Source: Sedimenticola sp.
GTDB taxonomy: Bacteria > Pseudomonadota > Gammaproteobacteria > Chromatiales > Chromatiaceae
Reading direction: 5' to 3'
Length of the DNA: 11,496 nucleotides
Assembly (NCBI GenBank): GCA_030619405.1
Contig: JAUXBK010000063.1
Span: forward strand, 1-11,496
Part shown: positions 1-6,482 of the stretch, piece after piece
How positions within the stretch are numbered: position 1 is the stretch's first letter
Layout of the letters: each line of letters opens with the position of its first letter
Translations under genes and position numbers: made by a program
Notes under the pieces: model-generated
Databases searched by the model: none
The model's input: the letters and a program-made list of their open reading frames with translations, nothing else
Told to the model about the DNA's origin: nothing

Positions 1-100
1 GCTGCTCTCCCGCATCACGCGCAAGTCCGCGGCCCTGCTCGAGCTGAGGCCCGGAAAACTGGTCTATGTGCAGGCGAAGAGTGTGGCGCTGCTGGCCTGA
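1..100 (+). CDS. modC: C-terminal end of a molybdate ABC transporter ATPase-like protein (TOBE domain), 5' truncated
   Basis: The frame beginning at base 2 is open from the window edge to a TGA at 98-100 and encodes about 32 residues. The end reads like the last strand-turn-strand of a molybdate-binding TOBE (Mop) domain: SRITRKSAALLELRPG followed by VYVQAKSVALL. In ModC proteins this domain ends the ATPase subunit that powers molybdate uptake at the inner membrane. Everything upstream, including the ATP-binding cassette, lies outside the window. A ModE-type regulator or a free-standing Mop protein ends in a similar way, so the family is firmer than the exact gene name. A hairpin followed by five T at 172-196 probably ends its transcript. 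Confidence 0.6.
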   Translation, partial: LLSRITRKSAALLELRPGKLVYVQAKSVALLA

Positions 101-171
101 ATGAGGTCGACGCTGCCCCGCTTTGATTGTTATCTTGTGGCTCGAGTCCAACCGGCACGGCCCGCAGAGCC

Positions 172-196
172 GCCGCTGCCGGGAGCGGCCGTTTTT
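172..196 (+). terminator. Probable rho-independent terminator after the modC-like gene
   Basis: GCCGCT (172-177) pairs with AGCGGC (184-189) around a six-base GC-rich loop, and TTTTT follows at 192-196. It lies 70 bases after the upstream stop codon and just before the ribosome binding site of the next gene. This also argues against an upstream TTG at 127 as start of that gene, because the hairpin would then be coding. The stem is only 6 bp, so termination may be partial. Confidence 0.5.
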
Positions 197-219
197 CGCT
201 GAAGAGAGAGGAGAGCAGT

Positions 220-1905
220 GTGCTACATAGAGGCGGTGTGACCGGCCACGGTTTGGATCTGAAGTTTCTGCGGCGCGAGATCATCGGCGTGGACGCCTTC
301 ATCCGGACGCCCTTCGGCGAACGCATGATGCTGTATGCCGACTACACCGCCTCCGGGCGCTGTCTCGGGTTCGTGGAGTCCTATCTGCTTTCTCTCGAGA
401 CCCTGTACGCCAACAGCCACACGGAAGACGACGCCTCCGGGCGGATCACCACCGAACTTCTGCATCGGGCGGAGGCGCGGATCAAGCAGGCGGTCAATGC
501 CGGTGAGGATGGCCGGATCATCGCCTGCGGCACCGGGGCCACCGGCGCGATCGACCGGATGCAGCAGCTGGTGGGGGTCAAGCTACCTGCGGCCAGCCGC
601 GACCTGCTGGACCGGCTGCTGCAGGGGTTCTGCGGCCCGGAGCAGGCAACGGCCTTCGACCGCTGGCGCCGCGCGCATCAGCCGGTGGTTTTCGTGGGCC
701 CCTATGAACACCACTCCAATGAGATCTCCTGGCGCGAGAGCATGGCCACCGTGGTGGAAGTGAGAATGACGGCGGACGGTAGTATCGACCTGGTCCAGCT
801 GGAGAGCCTGCTGCAGGAGCCCGACTACCACGGGCGCCTGCGCATCGGCTCCTTCTCCGCCGCCTCCAATGTCACCGGCATGCGCTCGCCGGTATCGGAG
901 ATCGCCCGTCTACTGCATCGGTACGACACCCTGGCCTTCTTCGATTTTGCCGCCTCCGCACCCTATGTTCTCATCGACATGAATCCGGCAGATGACAGGG
1001 GTGAAGGTGATGCCCACCTGGATGCGGTGTTCATCTCGCCCCACAAGTTTCTCGGTGGGCCAGGCTCCAGCGGCATCCTGGTGTTCAACCAGCGCTGCTA
1101 CCACTCGGAGCTGCCGCCCAGCATCGCCGGTGGCGGCACCGTGGACTACGTGGGCCCGGAAGACCACGATTTCATACATGACATCGAGACCCGGGAGAAG
1201 GCGGGAACCCCGGGTATCCTGCAGACCCTGAGGGCGGCGCTCGCCTTCGAGGTGAAGGATGCGGTGGGAGTCGACGTGATCGAGCGGCGTGAGCTGGAGA
1301 TGACCCGCCGTGCCTTCGAACGCTGGCAGCAGAACCCCCGGATCGAAATACTGGGGAACCGGGATCCGGAAAGGCGCATCGGTATCGTCTCGCTGAATAT
1401 CCGGGACCGGAAGGGGCAGTACATCCACCCCAGGCTGGTTACCACGCTGCTGAACGACCTGTTCGGTATCCAGAGCCGCGCCGGCTGCTCCTGCGCCGGC
1501 CCCTACGGCCATCAGCTGCTGGGTATCGACCACCAGAAGGCGGAGGAGTACCGCGCCTGGATCACCCGCGGCTACCACGGCATCAAGCCGGGCTGGTGCC
1601 GGGTCGGGTTTCACTATGTATTCGACCGGGCGGAGGCGGATTACCTGGTCGACTGTATCGATTTCATCGCCCGGGAGGGGGATCTGTTCGTACACCAATA
1701 CCATTTCGACGCCAGGAGCGGTGGCTGGCAGCACAAGGCGTGGCAGGAGCCCCGGGTGGCCTTCTCGCTGAGCAAAGCACTGGAGGATGGGGGTGATCTA
1801 TCGCCCGCACTGCCGGATGAGGAGCGCCACCGCCTCTATCCCACCTATCTGGAACAGGCCCGGACGCTGGCCGACCGGATCCAGGCGACAGAGGGGAAGG
1901 GGTAG
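220..1905 (+). CDS. Class V aminotransferase-fold PLP enzyme, SufS/cysteine-desulfurase-like, long form
   Basis: The product is a PLP enzyme of the class V aminotransferase fold, related to cysteine desulfurases and selenocysteine lyases. Visible motifs, in order: a cofactor-binding Gly/Thr-rich turn (ACGTGATGAIDR), PYEHHSNEISWRE, a Ser/Asn strand (SFSAASNVTGM), the PLP-aspartate region (AFFDFAASAPY), and the Schiff-base lysine in SPHKFLGGPGSSG (about residue 276). The segment RAGCSCAGPYGH has Cys at about 423 and 425, where SufS-type enzymes carry the persulfide-accepting Cys. The chosen start is GTG 220, about six bases after an AGAGAGGAGAG purine tract; GTG 238 is also possible. From GTG 220 the protein has 561 residues, well over the roughly 400 of SufS, with about 138 residues after the Cys pair. 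No Fe-S assembly genes lie nearby, so the substrate cannot be told. A DUF2905 gene follows within 2 bases, suggesting co-transcription. Confidence 0.85.
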   Translation: MLHRGGVTGHGLDLKFLRREIIGVDAFIRTPFGERMMLYADYTASGRCLGFVESYLLSLETLYANSHTEDDASGRITTELLHRAEARIKQAVNAGEDGRIIACGTGATGAIDRMQQLVGVKLPAASRDLLDRLLQGFCGPEQATAFDRWRRAHQPVVFVGPYEHHSNEISWRESMATVVEVRMTADGSIDLVQLESLLQEPDYHGRLRIGSFSAASNVTGMRSPVSEIARLLHRYDTLAFFDFAASAPYVLIDMNPADDRGEGDAHLDAVFISPHKFLGGPGSSGILVFNQRCYHSELPPSIAGGGTVDYVGPEDHDFIHDIETREKAGTPGILQTLRAALAFEVKDAVGVDVIERRELEMTRRAFERWQQNPRIEILGNRDPERRIGIVSLNIRDRKGQYIHPRLVTTLLNDLFGIQSRAGCSCAGPYGHQLLGIDHQKAEEYRAWITRGYHGIKPGWCRVGFHYVFDRAEADYLVDCIDFIAREGDLFVHQYHFDARSGGWQHKAWQEPRVAFSLSKALEDGGDLSPALPDEERHRLYPTYLEQARTLADRIQATEGKG

Positions 1906-1907
1906 CT

Positions 1908-2108
1908 GTGCAGCGGGCGCTGGTGATCCTCGGTGTTCTGTCGCTGCTGGCGGCGCTGCTCTGGCCCTGGCTCAGCCGGCTGCCGTTCGGTCGCCTGCCG
2001 GGGGATATCATCATCGATCGGCCCGACTTCAAGCTGTTCATCCCCATCACCTCGATGGTGCTGCTCAGCTTGTTGATCTCGCTAGTGCTGTGGCTGTTCC
2101 ACCGCTGA
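1908..2108 (+). CDS. DUF2905 family small membrane protein
   Basis: This 66-residue protein has two hydrophobic helices (about residues 3-22 and 46-64) joined by a short polar segment, LPFGRLPGDIIIDRPDFKLF. That segment, with PGDI and a Phe/Lys-rich end leading into the second helix, is typical of the DUF2905 family, whose function is unknown. It probably sits in the inner membrane as a hairpin. The start is GTG 1908, preceded by a GGGGAAGGGG purine run that overlaps the end of the aminotransferase gene. Only two bases separate that stop from this start, so the two genes are probably transcribed and perhaps translated together. Its length matches the family. Confidence 0.85.
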   Translation: MQRALVILGVLSLLAALLWPWLSRLPFGRLPGDIIIDRPDFKLFIPITSMVLLSLLISLVLWLFHR

Positions 2109-2120
2109 CAGGTGGTAAAC

Positions 2121-2141
2121 ATATTCGAGAAAGAATATTTT
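2121..2141 (+). promoter_or_regulatory. Small AT-rich inverted repeat between DUF2905 and CBS genes
   Basis: ATATTC (2121-2126) and GAATAT (2133-2138) form a perfect 6-bp inverted repeat with a six-base spacer, and the T run continues to 2141. It stands 13 bases after the DUF2905 stop. It could be a weak terminator or a protein-binding site for the CBS-permease operon. The stem is all but GC-free, so a terminator role is doubtful. Confidence 0.25.
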
Positions 2142-2207
2142 CCCAGGTTGTCCTAAACTCTATCTCTGAACAGGGTCTGAACTTTAGCCCGCAGGATTGG
2201 AACGAAG

Positions 2208-2669
2208 ATGATGACAGCAGCCTCCGTAATGGACCCCAACCCCTCCACCCTCAGGCCCACGGATGTGATCGGCACCGCCGCCCGCTGCATCATGGATCAC
2301 CGCTACCGGAATCTGCCGGTGGTGGATGAAGAGGGGCGCTATCTCGGGGTCTTTGGCGTCAACTGCCTGCTGCGTCTGATACTGCCCAAGGCGGCCATCA
2401 TCGAGCAGGGACTGACCACGATGCCATTCGTTCGGGAGACCCTGGGGCAACTGCATGCCCGCTTCAACGAGAATGAGAATCAGCCGATCTCGGTCTGTAT
2501 GAACACGGATATCGAGACCGTGCAGCCGGAAACCCCGTTGGTGGAGACGTTGCTCATCCTCTACCGGAGCCGTGCCAGCATCCCGGTGGTGGAGGAGGGC
2601 GGCAAGCTGGCGGGTATGATCTCCTACTGGGATGTGGGTCGGAAGATCCTCTCTGCCCCGGTGGAATGA
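2208..2669 (+). CDS. Double CBS-domain protein, probable regulator of the adjacent permease
   Basis: This is a 153-residue soluble protein made almost only of a tandem pair of CBS domains (a Bateman module). The first spans about residues 5-60, with MDPNPSTLRPTDVIGTAARCI and then NLPVVDEEGRYLGVFG. The second spans about 95-150, with TDIETVQPETPLVETLLIL and then IPVVEEGGKLAGMISYWDV. CBS pairs usually bind adenine nucleotides and modulate a partner; no catalytic domain is attached. Two adjacent ATG codons (2208 and 2211) could serve as start, and the Shine-Dalgarno is weak. The ArsB/NhaD-type permease gene begins 3 to 21 bases after the stop, depending on its start codon, so the natural inference is an energy- or ligand-sensing partner of that transporter. 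Confidence 0.85.
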   Translation: MMTAASVMDPNPSTLRPTDVIGTAARCIMDHRYRNLPVVDEEGRYLGVFGVNCLLRLILPKAAIIEQGLTTMPFVRETLGQLHARFNENENQPISVCMNTDIETVQPETPLVETLLILYRSRASIPVVEEGGKLAGMISYWDVGRKILSAPVE

Positions 2670-2690
2670 CGGGTGGATGGGGTGAGCGAC

Positions 2691-4010
2691 ATGCAGGCGA
2701 TCTTCGGCATCGACCCGGCCTGGTTTGCCGGCAGCTTGTTCGTACTCACCTATGTTCTGATCGTCACCGAGCGTCTGAACCGGGCGATCATATCTCTCAC
2801 GGCCGCCTGCCTGATGATTATCGGTGGGGTGCTGACCCAGGAGGCGGCGTTCCGGGGGATCGATTTCAACACCCTCGGCCTGTTGACCGGCATGATGATC
2901 ATCGTCGGCATCACCCGGAAATCCGGGGTGTTTCAGTATCTCGCCATCTGGTCGGCAAAAAAGGTCAAGGCCAGCCCCTGGGGCATTCTGGTGATGCTGG
3001 TGCTGGTGACGGCATTTCTGTCGGCGACGCTGGACAATGTCACCACGGTGCTGCTGATCGTCCCGGTGACACTGCTGATCACCGAGGCCCTGAAGATCAA
3101 CGCCTACCCCTACCTGTTTGCCGAGATATTCGCCTCTAATGTCGGGGGTACGGCAACCCTCATCGGTGACCCGCCGAATATTATGATCGGATCGGCCGTG
3201 GGTCTGACCTTCAACGATTTCCTGCTCAACCTGGCCCCCATTGCCCTGATCATACTGGCGCTCACGTTGATCCCGCTCTACCTGATCTGGGGGCGCCACC
3301 TGGAGACTACACCGGAGCGGCGGCAGCGGGTGATGGATTATCAGGAGCAGGATGCCATTACCGATGTGCGGCTGCTGTGGCAGTCGCTGTTCGTGCTTGC
3401 CCTGGTGGTGCTCGGTTTCATGCTGGCCCACCCCCTGGGCCTGCAGCCCGCCACCATCGCCATGTTCGGTGCCGCGCTGCTGCTGGTGCTGGACAATCTG
3501 CCCCGCACTGCCAGCGAGCAGTCGGAAGCGGTCCACAAATCTTTCTGCGAGGTGGAGTGGACAACCATCTTCTTCTTCATCGGGCTGTTCATCGTGGTCT
3601 ACGGGGTGGAGAGCACCGGGCTGCTGGAGATGATGGCCAACCATTTGCTGGAGATGACCGGGGGCGACCGCACCACCACCACCCTGGTGGTGCTCTGGGT
3701 CTCGGCGGTGGCATCGGCGGTCATCGACAATATCCCGTTCGTAGCCACCATGATCCCCCTGATCGAGAACATGTCTTCCAGTTTCGGCGGCGCTGAGGGG
3801 CTGATGCCACTCTGGTGGTCCCTGGCGCTCGGCTCCTGCCTGGGTGGTAACGGCAGCCTGATCGGTGCCAGTGCCAACCTTATCGTGGCCGGGTTTGCCG
3901 AGCGTTCCGGTCAGCCCATCCGCTTCCTGCCATTCATGTTGATGGCGTTTCCTTTGATGCTGCTGTCGATCCTGGTCAGCACCCTGTACGTGTACCTGCG
4001 ATATCTGTAA
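2691..4010 (+). CDS. ArsB/NhaD-superfamily ion permease (SLC13/P-protein type)
   Basis: This is a polytopic inner-membrane protein of 439 residues, close to the usual length of the ArsB/NhaD/SLC13 ion transporter superfamily. It shows that superfamily's two inverted halves. Half one carries SATLDNVTTVLLIVPVTLLI and SNVGGTATLIGDPPNIMIG; half two carries SAVIDNIPFVATMIPLIENM and LGSCLGGNGSLIGASANLIV. The paired DN and GG/GN-x-x-LIG-x-x motifs form the broken-helix ion sites in related structures. The substrate could be Na+/H+, arsenite, citrate or another anion, and the sequence alone does not decide it. No ArsR or ArsC gene is nearby, which makes arsenic less likely. ATG 2691 has a GGATGGGGTGAG tract just upstream; in-frame GTG codons at 2673 and 2682 are alternatives. 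It probably shares an operon with the CBS gene. Confidence 0.88.
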   Translation: MQAIFGIDPAWFAGSLFVLTYVLIVTERLNRAIISLTAACLMIIGGVLTQEAAFRGIDFNTLGLLTGMMIIVGITRKSGVFQYLAIWSAKKVKASPWGILVMLVLVTAFLSATLDNVTTVLLIVPVTLLITEALKINAYPYLFAEIFASNVGGTATLIGDPPNIMIGSAVGLTFNDFLLNLAPIALIILALTLIPLYLIWGRHLETTPERRQRVMDYQEQDAITDVRLLWQSLFVLALVVLGFMLAHPLGLQPATIAMFGAALLLVLDNLPRTASEQSEAVHKSFCEVEWTTIFFFIGLFIVVYGVESTGLLEMMANHLLEMTGGDRTTTTLVVLWVSAVASAVIDNIPFVATMIPLIENMSSSFGGAEGLMPLWWSLALGSCLGGNGSLIGASANLIVAGFAERSGQPIRFLPFMLMAFPLMLLSILVSTLYVYLRYL

Positions 4011-4024
4011 AGCGTCTGACCGGT

Positions 4025-4036
4025 TGAAATATTTCA
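4025..4036. promoter_or_regulatory. Perfect 12-bp palindrome TGAAATATTTCA
   Basis: A perfect 12-base palindrome lies 15 bases after the permease stop and 16 bases before the structured leader at 4052. Its position fits an operator for the downstream small gene, but no clear -35/-10 pair was found around it. The regulatory role is inferred from position only. Confidence 0.3.
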
Positions 4037-4051
4037 TCGAGCCCACGGGTC

Positions 4052-4134
4052 TTCTCCTGTAAGTGCAATCGAATAGGTACTTTCTTTAATCACCTCACAC
4101 CGGGTGCCCGGGAAAGTATCTGCCTACAGGAGAA
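4052..4134 (+). promoter_or_regulatory. Structured 5' leader masking the Shine-Dalgarno (candidate cis-regulatory RNA)
   Basis: Three nested inverted repeats occupy the region before the small-protein gene. The outer one pairs TTCTCCTGTA (4052-4061) perfectly with TACAGGAGAA (4125-4134). The middle one pairs GGTACTTTC (4076-4084) with GAAAGTATC (4112-4120), with one G-U. The inner one pairs CCGG (4100-4103) with CCGG (4108-4111), abutting the middle stem. The right arm of the outer stem contains AGGAG (4128-4132), the Shine-Dalgarno of the gene starting at 4140. When folded, the ribosome site is closed. It resembles no riboswitch class that I recognise. A thermosensor, a metabolite sensor or an sRNA/protein target are all possible; the fold is read from complementarity, not computed energy. 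Confidence 0.6.
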
Positions 4135-4139
4135 ACGAG

Positions 4140-4427
4140 ATGAAAACTATTTTATTAGCCACCGTTATCAGCTTGACCACCAGTTCCGCTGTTTTTGCTG
4201 CTGCAGACGACGCCATCGACGATCTGATCTACGGCTCCCGCGGGGTAACGGCGTCCCAGTCCCAACCGGCAGAGCTGATTCCGTTGCAGAAGAACAAGCA
4301 GCAGGAGGATGACCTGATCTACGGTTACCGTGCCATTGCGGCATCCAGCTCGGAACCGCCGGTGTTTACCGGTTATCAGAAAAACACCCAGCAGGAGGAC
4401 GATCTGATCTACGGTTATCGCAACTGA
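4140..4427 (+). CDS. Small secreted protein with an exact 30-residue repeat (DDLIYG motif)
   Basis: This 95-residue protein has a signal peptide (Met-Lys start, hydrophobic core, AVFA-type cleavage near residue 20), so the mature chain of about 75 residues should be periplasmic or outside the cell. The mature part repeats with a period of exactly 30 residues. DDLIYG occurs at 27-32, 57-62 and 87-92; QKN at 50-52 and 80-82; QQE at 54-56 and 84-86; and a Ser/Pro-rich linker lies between. The third copy stops after DDLIYGYRN. There are no cysteines. I do not recognise the family and assign no function. The start is ATG 4140 with AGGAG eight bases upstream; that site lies inside the stem of the preceding leader. 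A terminator follows the stop by 11 bases, so the gene is probably monocistronic. Confidence 0.82.
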   Translation: MKTILLATVISLTTSSAVFAAADDAIDDLIYGSRGVTASQSQPAELIPLQKNKQQEDDLIYGYRAIAASSSEPPVFTGYQKNTQQEDDLIYGYRN

Positions 4428-4438
4428 TGGTGTCGCAG

Positions 4439-4462
4439 ACAGGGGGTAATGCCCCCTGTTTT
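4439..4462 (+). terminator. Rho-independent terminator of the small repeat-protein gene
   Basis: ACAGGGGG (4439-4446) pairs perfectly with CCCCCTGT (4452-4459) across a TAATG loop, and the sequence runs into TTTT (4459-4462). The 8-bp stem, short loop and T run make a good intrinsic terminator 11 bases after the stop codon at 4425-4427. Confidence 0.8.
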
Positions 4463-4542
4463 CGTGTGCTTGAGATCTGAAACCAGGCATGGAAACCCGG
4501 ATGAGCAGCAGCCCGATTTGATGTCAAGGGAGGGCTTCCAGT

Positions 4543-4680
4543 GGCTCTTGCAAAACGCTTAAATCCCCTCTCCCCCCGGGAGAGGGCCAGGGTGAGGGTG
4601 ATTAAAATCAAAGCGTTATCTCTTTTGATCCCCTCACCCCAACCCTCTCCCGGGGGGAGAGGGGGTATTTTGCAAGAGCC
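4543..4680. repeat. 138-bp palindromic REP/MITE-like element
   Basis: GGCTCTTGCAAAA (4543-4555) and its exact complement TTTTGCAAGAGCC (4668-4680) bound the element. Inside, each half carries its own hairpin: CCCTCTCCC/GGGAGAGGG at 4566-4586 and at 4643-4663. The two halves are also complementary to each other through the neighbouring GGTGAGGG and CCCTCACC stretches. A further inverted pair, AACGCTT (4554-4560) and AAGCGTT (4611-4617), frames the left half. The CCCTCACCCCAACCCTCTCCC type of core is known as a dispersed repeat in many proteobacterial genomes. No target duplication is visible and no protein is encoded. It ends 38 bases before the start of the FG-GAP lipoprotein gene, so it lies in that gene's promoter or leader region. 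Confidence 0.7.
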
Positions 4681-4717
4681 TTTCTAAAGGGGAAGATTGC
4701 CGAATGGAGAAACGACA

Positions 4718-6199
4718 ATGAACAGACATGTGCCATTGGTTGTGGCGGTTGCCGTTCTGGCTACCGGCTGTGCATCGATGCAGGGTGACGGCGGACGTTT
4801 CGTGGATGTGGCCGCGAAACGGGGAATTCATACTGAGGGGGCCCGCAGCGCGGGGTGGGCCGATTACGACAGTGACGGGTGCGTCGATTTTCTGGTGAGC
4901 GAGAGCACCGGGGTCCGGCTCTACCGCAACGACTGCACGGGTAACTTCATGGACGTGTCGAAACAGGCCGGTGTCGCGGCACCGGCAGGCGCGATCGGGG
5001 TGGCCTGGGCCGATTATGATGCGGATGACGACCTGGATGTCTATGTCGCCAGCGCGGACGGCGCCAATGCCCTCTACCGAAACGAGGGGGACGGGCGGTT
5101 CACCGATGTGGCCGCTGCGGCCGGGGTGGCGGATCCCCGCTCCAGCACCGGCGCCGCCTGGGCGGATTTCGATGGTGACGGTGACCTGGACCTCTATGTG
5201 GCCAACCGCTTCTATCCCAAACCTGAGTCGGTCATAACCGACCGGCTCTACCGGAACAATGGCGATGGCACCTTTACTGACGTGGGCCAGGCCATCGGGG
5301 TGGCAGTGCCTGACAGAAAGACTTTCATGCCGGCCTGGTTCGACTACGATGGCAACGGGACCCAGGATCTCTATCTGGCAGTGGATTTTGGCGACGACCG
5401 TCTCTACAGCAATGATGGCAAGGGACGGTTTACCGAGGTGACCGCCGAGGCCGGGATCATGGGCCCTGAACATGCGATGGGGCTGGCGGTGGGGGATATC
5501 AACGGGGACGGCTGTTTCGATGTGGTCTCCACCAACAATACCCGGGGTGAGCCGGAACAGGTCGAGCACGGGCCGAGCACCCTGTATGTCAATGACTGTC
5601 AGGGTGGATTCAGCGATCAGACCCGGGACTGGGGCATTATCGACCGCGGCACCGTCGACTGGGGTGTTCAGCTGGTGGACTGGGACAACGATGGAGATCA
5701 GGACCTGGCGATCGTCTCCGGCGGAATGTTGGAGAACGGCGAGAAAGAGACCAATGTGCTGTATGAAAACCGGGGAGGGCACCTGGTGGATGTGACCCGG
5801 CAGCTGGATGCCGAGGTGACGGGTGCCGCTTTTGGCTCGGCTTGGGCCGATTACGACAACGACGGTGACTTGGACTGGCTGATCGTCAACTCGAAGAAGA
5901 ACACGGTGCTGCTGGAGAATCAGGCCGCCAAAGGTCGTTACCTGAATGTACGGCTCAAGAGCGGCGACAGCAATCGCAATGGCGTGGGTGCCCGGGTGGA
6001 ACTGGTGATCGATGGTAAGACCCAGGTGCGCACCCTGCAGGCCGGTAAAGGCTATGCCGCATCGGAAGAGCTGGAAGCCCACTTCGGTCTGGGTGATGCG
6101 GAGCGGGTAGAGCAGCTACGGGTGCGCTGGCCGGATGGGGAAGTGACCACACTGAAGGGCCTGAAGGCAGACCAGACGATCACCGTCAGCCGGCGCTAA
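4718..6199 (+). CDS. VCBS/FG-GAP repeat lipoprotein with C-terminal ASPIC/UnbV domain
   Basis: The 493-residue product begins with a short lipoprotein signal, hydrophobic up to ATGC with Cys 18 as the likely lipidated residue, so it is probably anchored in the envelope. Most of the chain is a run of FG-GAP/VCBS blades, each with a Ca2+-binding Asp loop: ADYDSDGCVDFLV, ADYDADDDLDVYVA, ADFDGDGDLDLYVA, FDYDGNGTQDLYLA, GDINGDGCFDVV, VDWDNDGDQDLAIV and ADYDNDGDLDWLIV. This predicts a seven-bladed propeller. The last 90 or so residues (NRNGVGARVELVIDGK to VRWPDGEVTTLKGL) are an ASPIC/UnbV domain as in CRTAC1-like proteins. The role is probably binding or adhesion; no enzyme motif is seen. The start is ATG 4718 with GGAGA at 4706-4710. 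The stop TAA (6197-6199) is also the left flank of an inserted element, beyond which lies the DUF3179 gene. Confidence 0.9.
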   Translation: MNRHVPLVVAVAVLATGCASMQGDGGRFVDVAAKRGIHTEGARSAGWADYDSDGCVDFLVSESTGVRLYRNDCTGNFMDVSKQAGVAAPAGAIGVAWADYDADDDLDVYVASADGANALYRNEGDGRFTDVAAAAGVADPRSSTGAAWADFDGDGDLDLYVANRFYPKPESVITDRLYRNNGDGTFTDVGQAIGVAVPDRKTFMPAWFDYDGNGTQDLYLAVDFGDDRLYSNDGKGRFTEVTAEAGIMGPEHAMGLAVGDINGDGCFDVVSTNNTRGEPEQVEHGPSTLYVNDCQGGFSDQTRDWGIIDRGTVDWGVQLVDWDNDGDQDLAIVSGGMLENGEKETNVLYENRGGHLVDVTRQLDAEVTGAAFGSAWADYDNDGDLDWLIVNSKKNTVLLENQAAKGRYLNVRLKSGDSNRNGVGARVELVIDGKTQVRTLQAGKGYAASEELEAHFGLGDAERVEQLRVRWPDGEVTTLKGLKADQTITVSRR

Positions 6200-6460
6200 G
6201 GGCTCGCGAAACAATAACTCCCTGTTTTGGGACGCCCATCCATCCCGCCTGGCTGGCCGGTTCATGTTCCTGACGGAACCGGCATTTCCCACATCCCTGT
6301 GGGTCACGTTGCGAAAACTTGAAAGATAACGAATATTCCTGCGTTTCCGCGCGCCGTGCAGGGATGCGCAAGTGTCGCGGGAGGCAGGATGCCGGTAGCG
6401 ACCCTTGCCAGACGGGCGCCTCGACGCCCCAAATTCAGGGACTCATTATTTCGCGAGCCC
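6200..6460. mobile_element. 261-bp non-autonomous (MITE-like) element with 30-bp TIRs and TAA duplication
   Basis: The ends at 6200-6229 and 6431-6460 are inverted copies matching at 24 of 30 positions, with the outer 12 perfect (GGGCTCGCGAAA). The bases just outside are TAA on both sides (6197-6199 and 6461-6463), which looks like a 3-bp target duplication. The interior encodes no protein but has small hairpins: CCGGTTC/GAACCGG at 6257-6263 and 6276-6282, and CCCACA/TGTGGG at 6288-6293 and 6298-6303. A 3-bp TNA-type duplication is used by some IS5-family subgroups, but no transposase is present to assign a family. The left TAA is the stop codon of the FG-GAP gene, and the ribosome site of the next gene begins within ten bases of the right end. 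Confidence 0.75.
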
Positions 6461-6482
6461 TAAGATAAAGGAGAGCAGTGGA

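Noticed and set aside
127..219. Upstream TTG extension of the class V aminotransferase
   Set aside because: The stretch contains a hairpin with a T run, lacks family similarity, and a good ribosome site precedes GTG 220.
2184..4046. Long minus-strand open frame opposite the CBS and permease genes
   Set aside because: Its composition (very rich in His, Gln, Asp and Gly without a domain) is that of an antisense shadow of two clearly recognisable plus-strand genes.
4366..4611. Minus-strand frame with LTLALSRGERG
   Set aside because: This peptide is the well-known spurious translation of the CCCTCACCC/CCCTCTCCC repeat and crosses a terminator and the small repeat-protein gene.
4634..6082. Long minus-strand open frame opposite the FG-GAP gene
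   Set aside because: It is a shadow caused by the regular Asp/Gly codons of the propeller repeats; it also runs into the palindromic element at one end.
6257..6303. Hairpins after the FG-GAP gene as an intrinsic terminator
   Set aside because: They lack a T run and belong to the inserted element.
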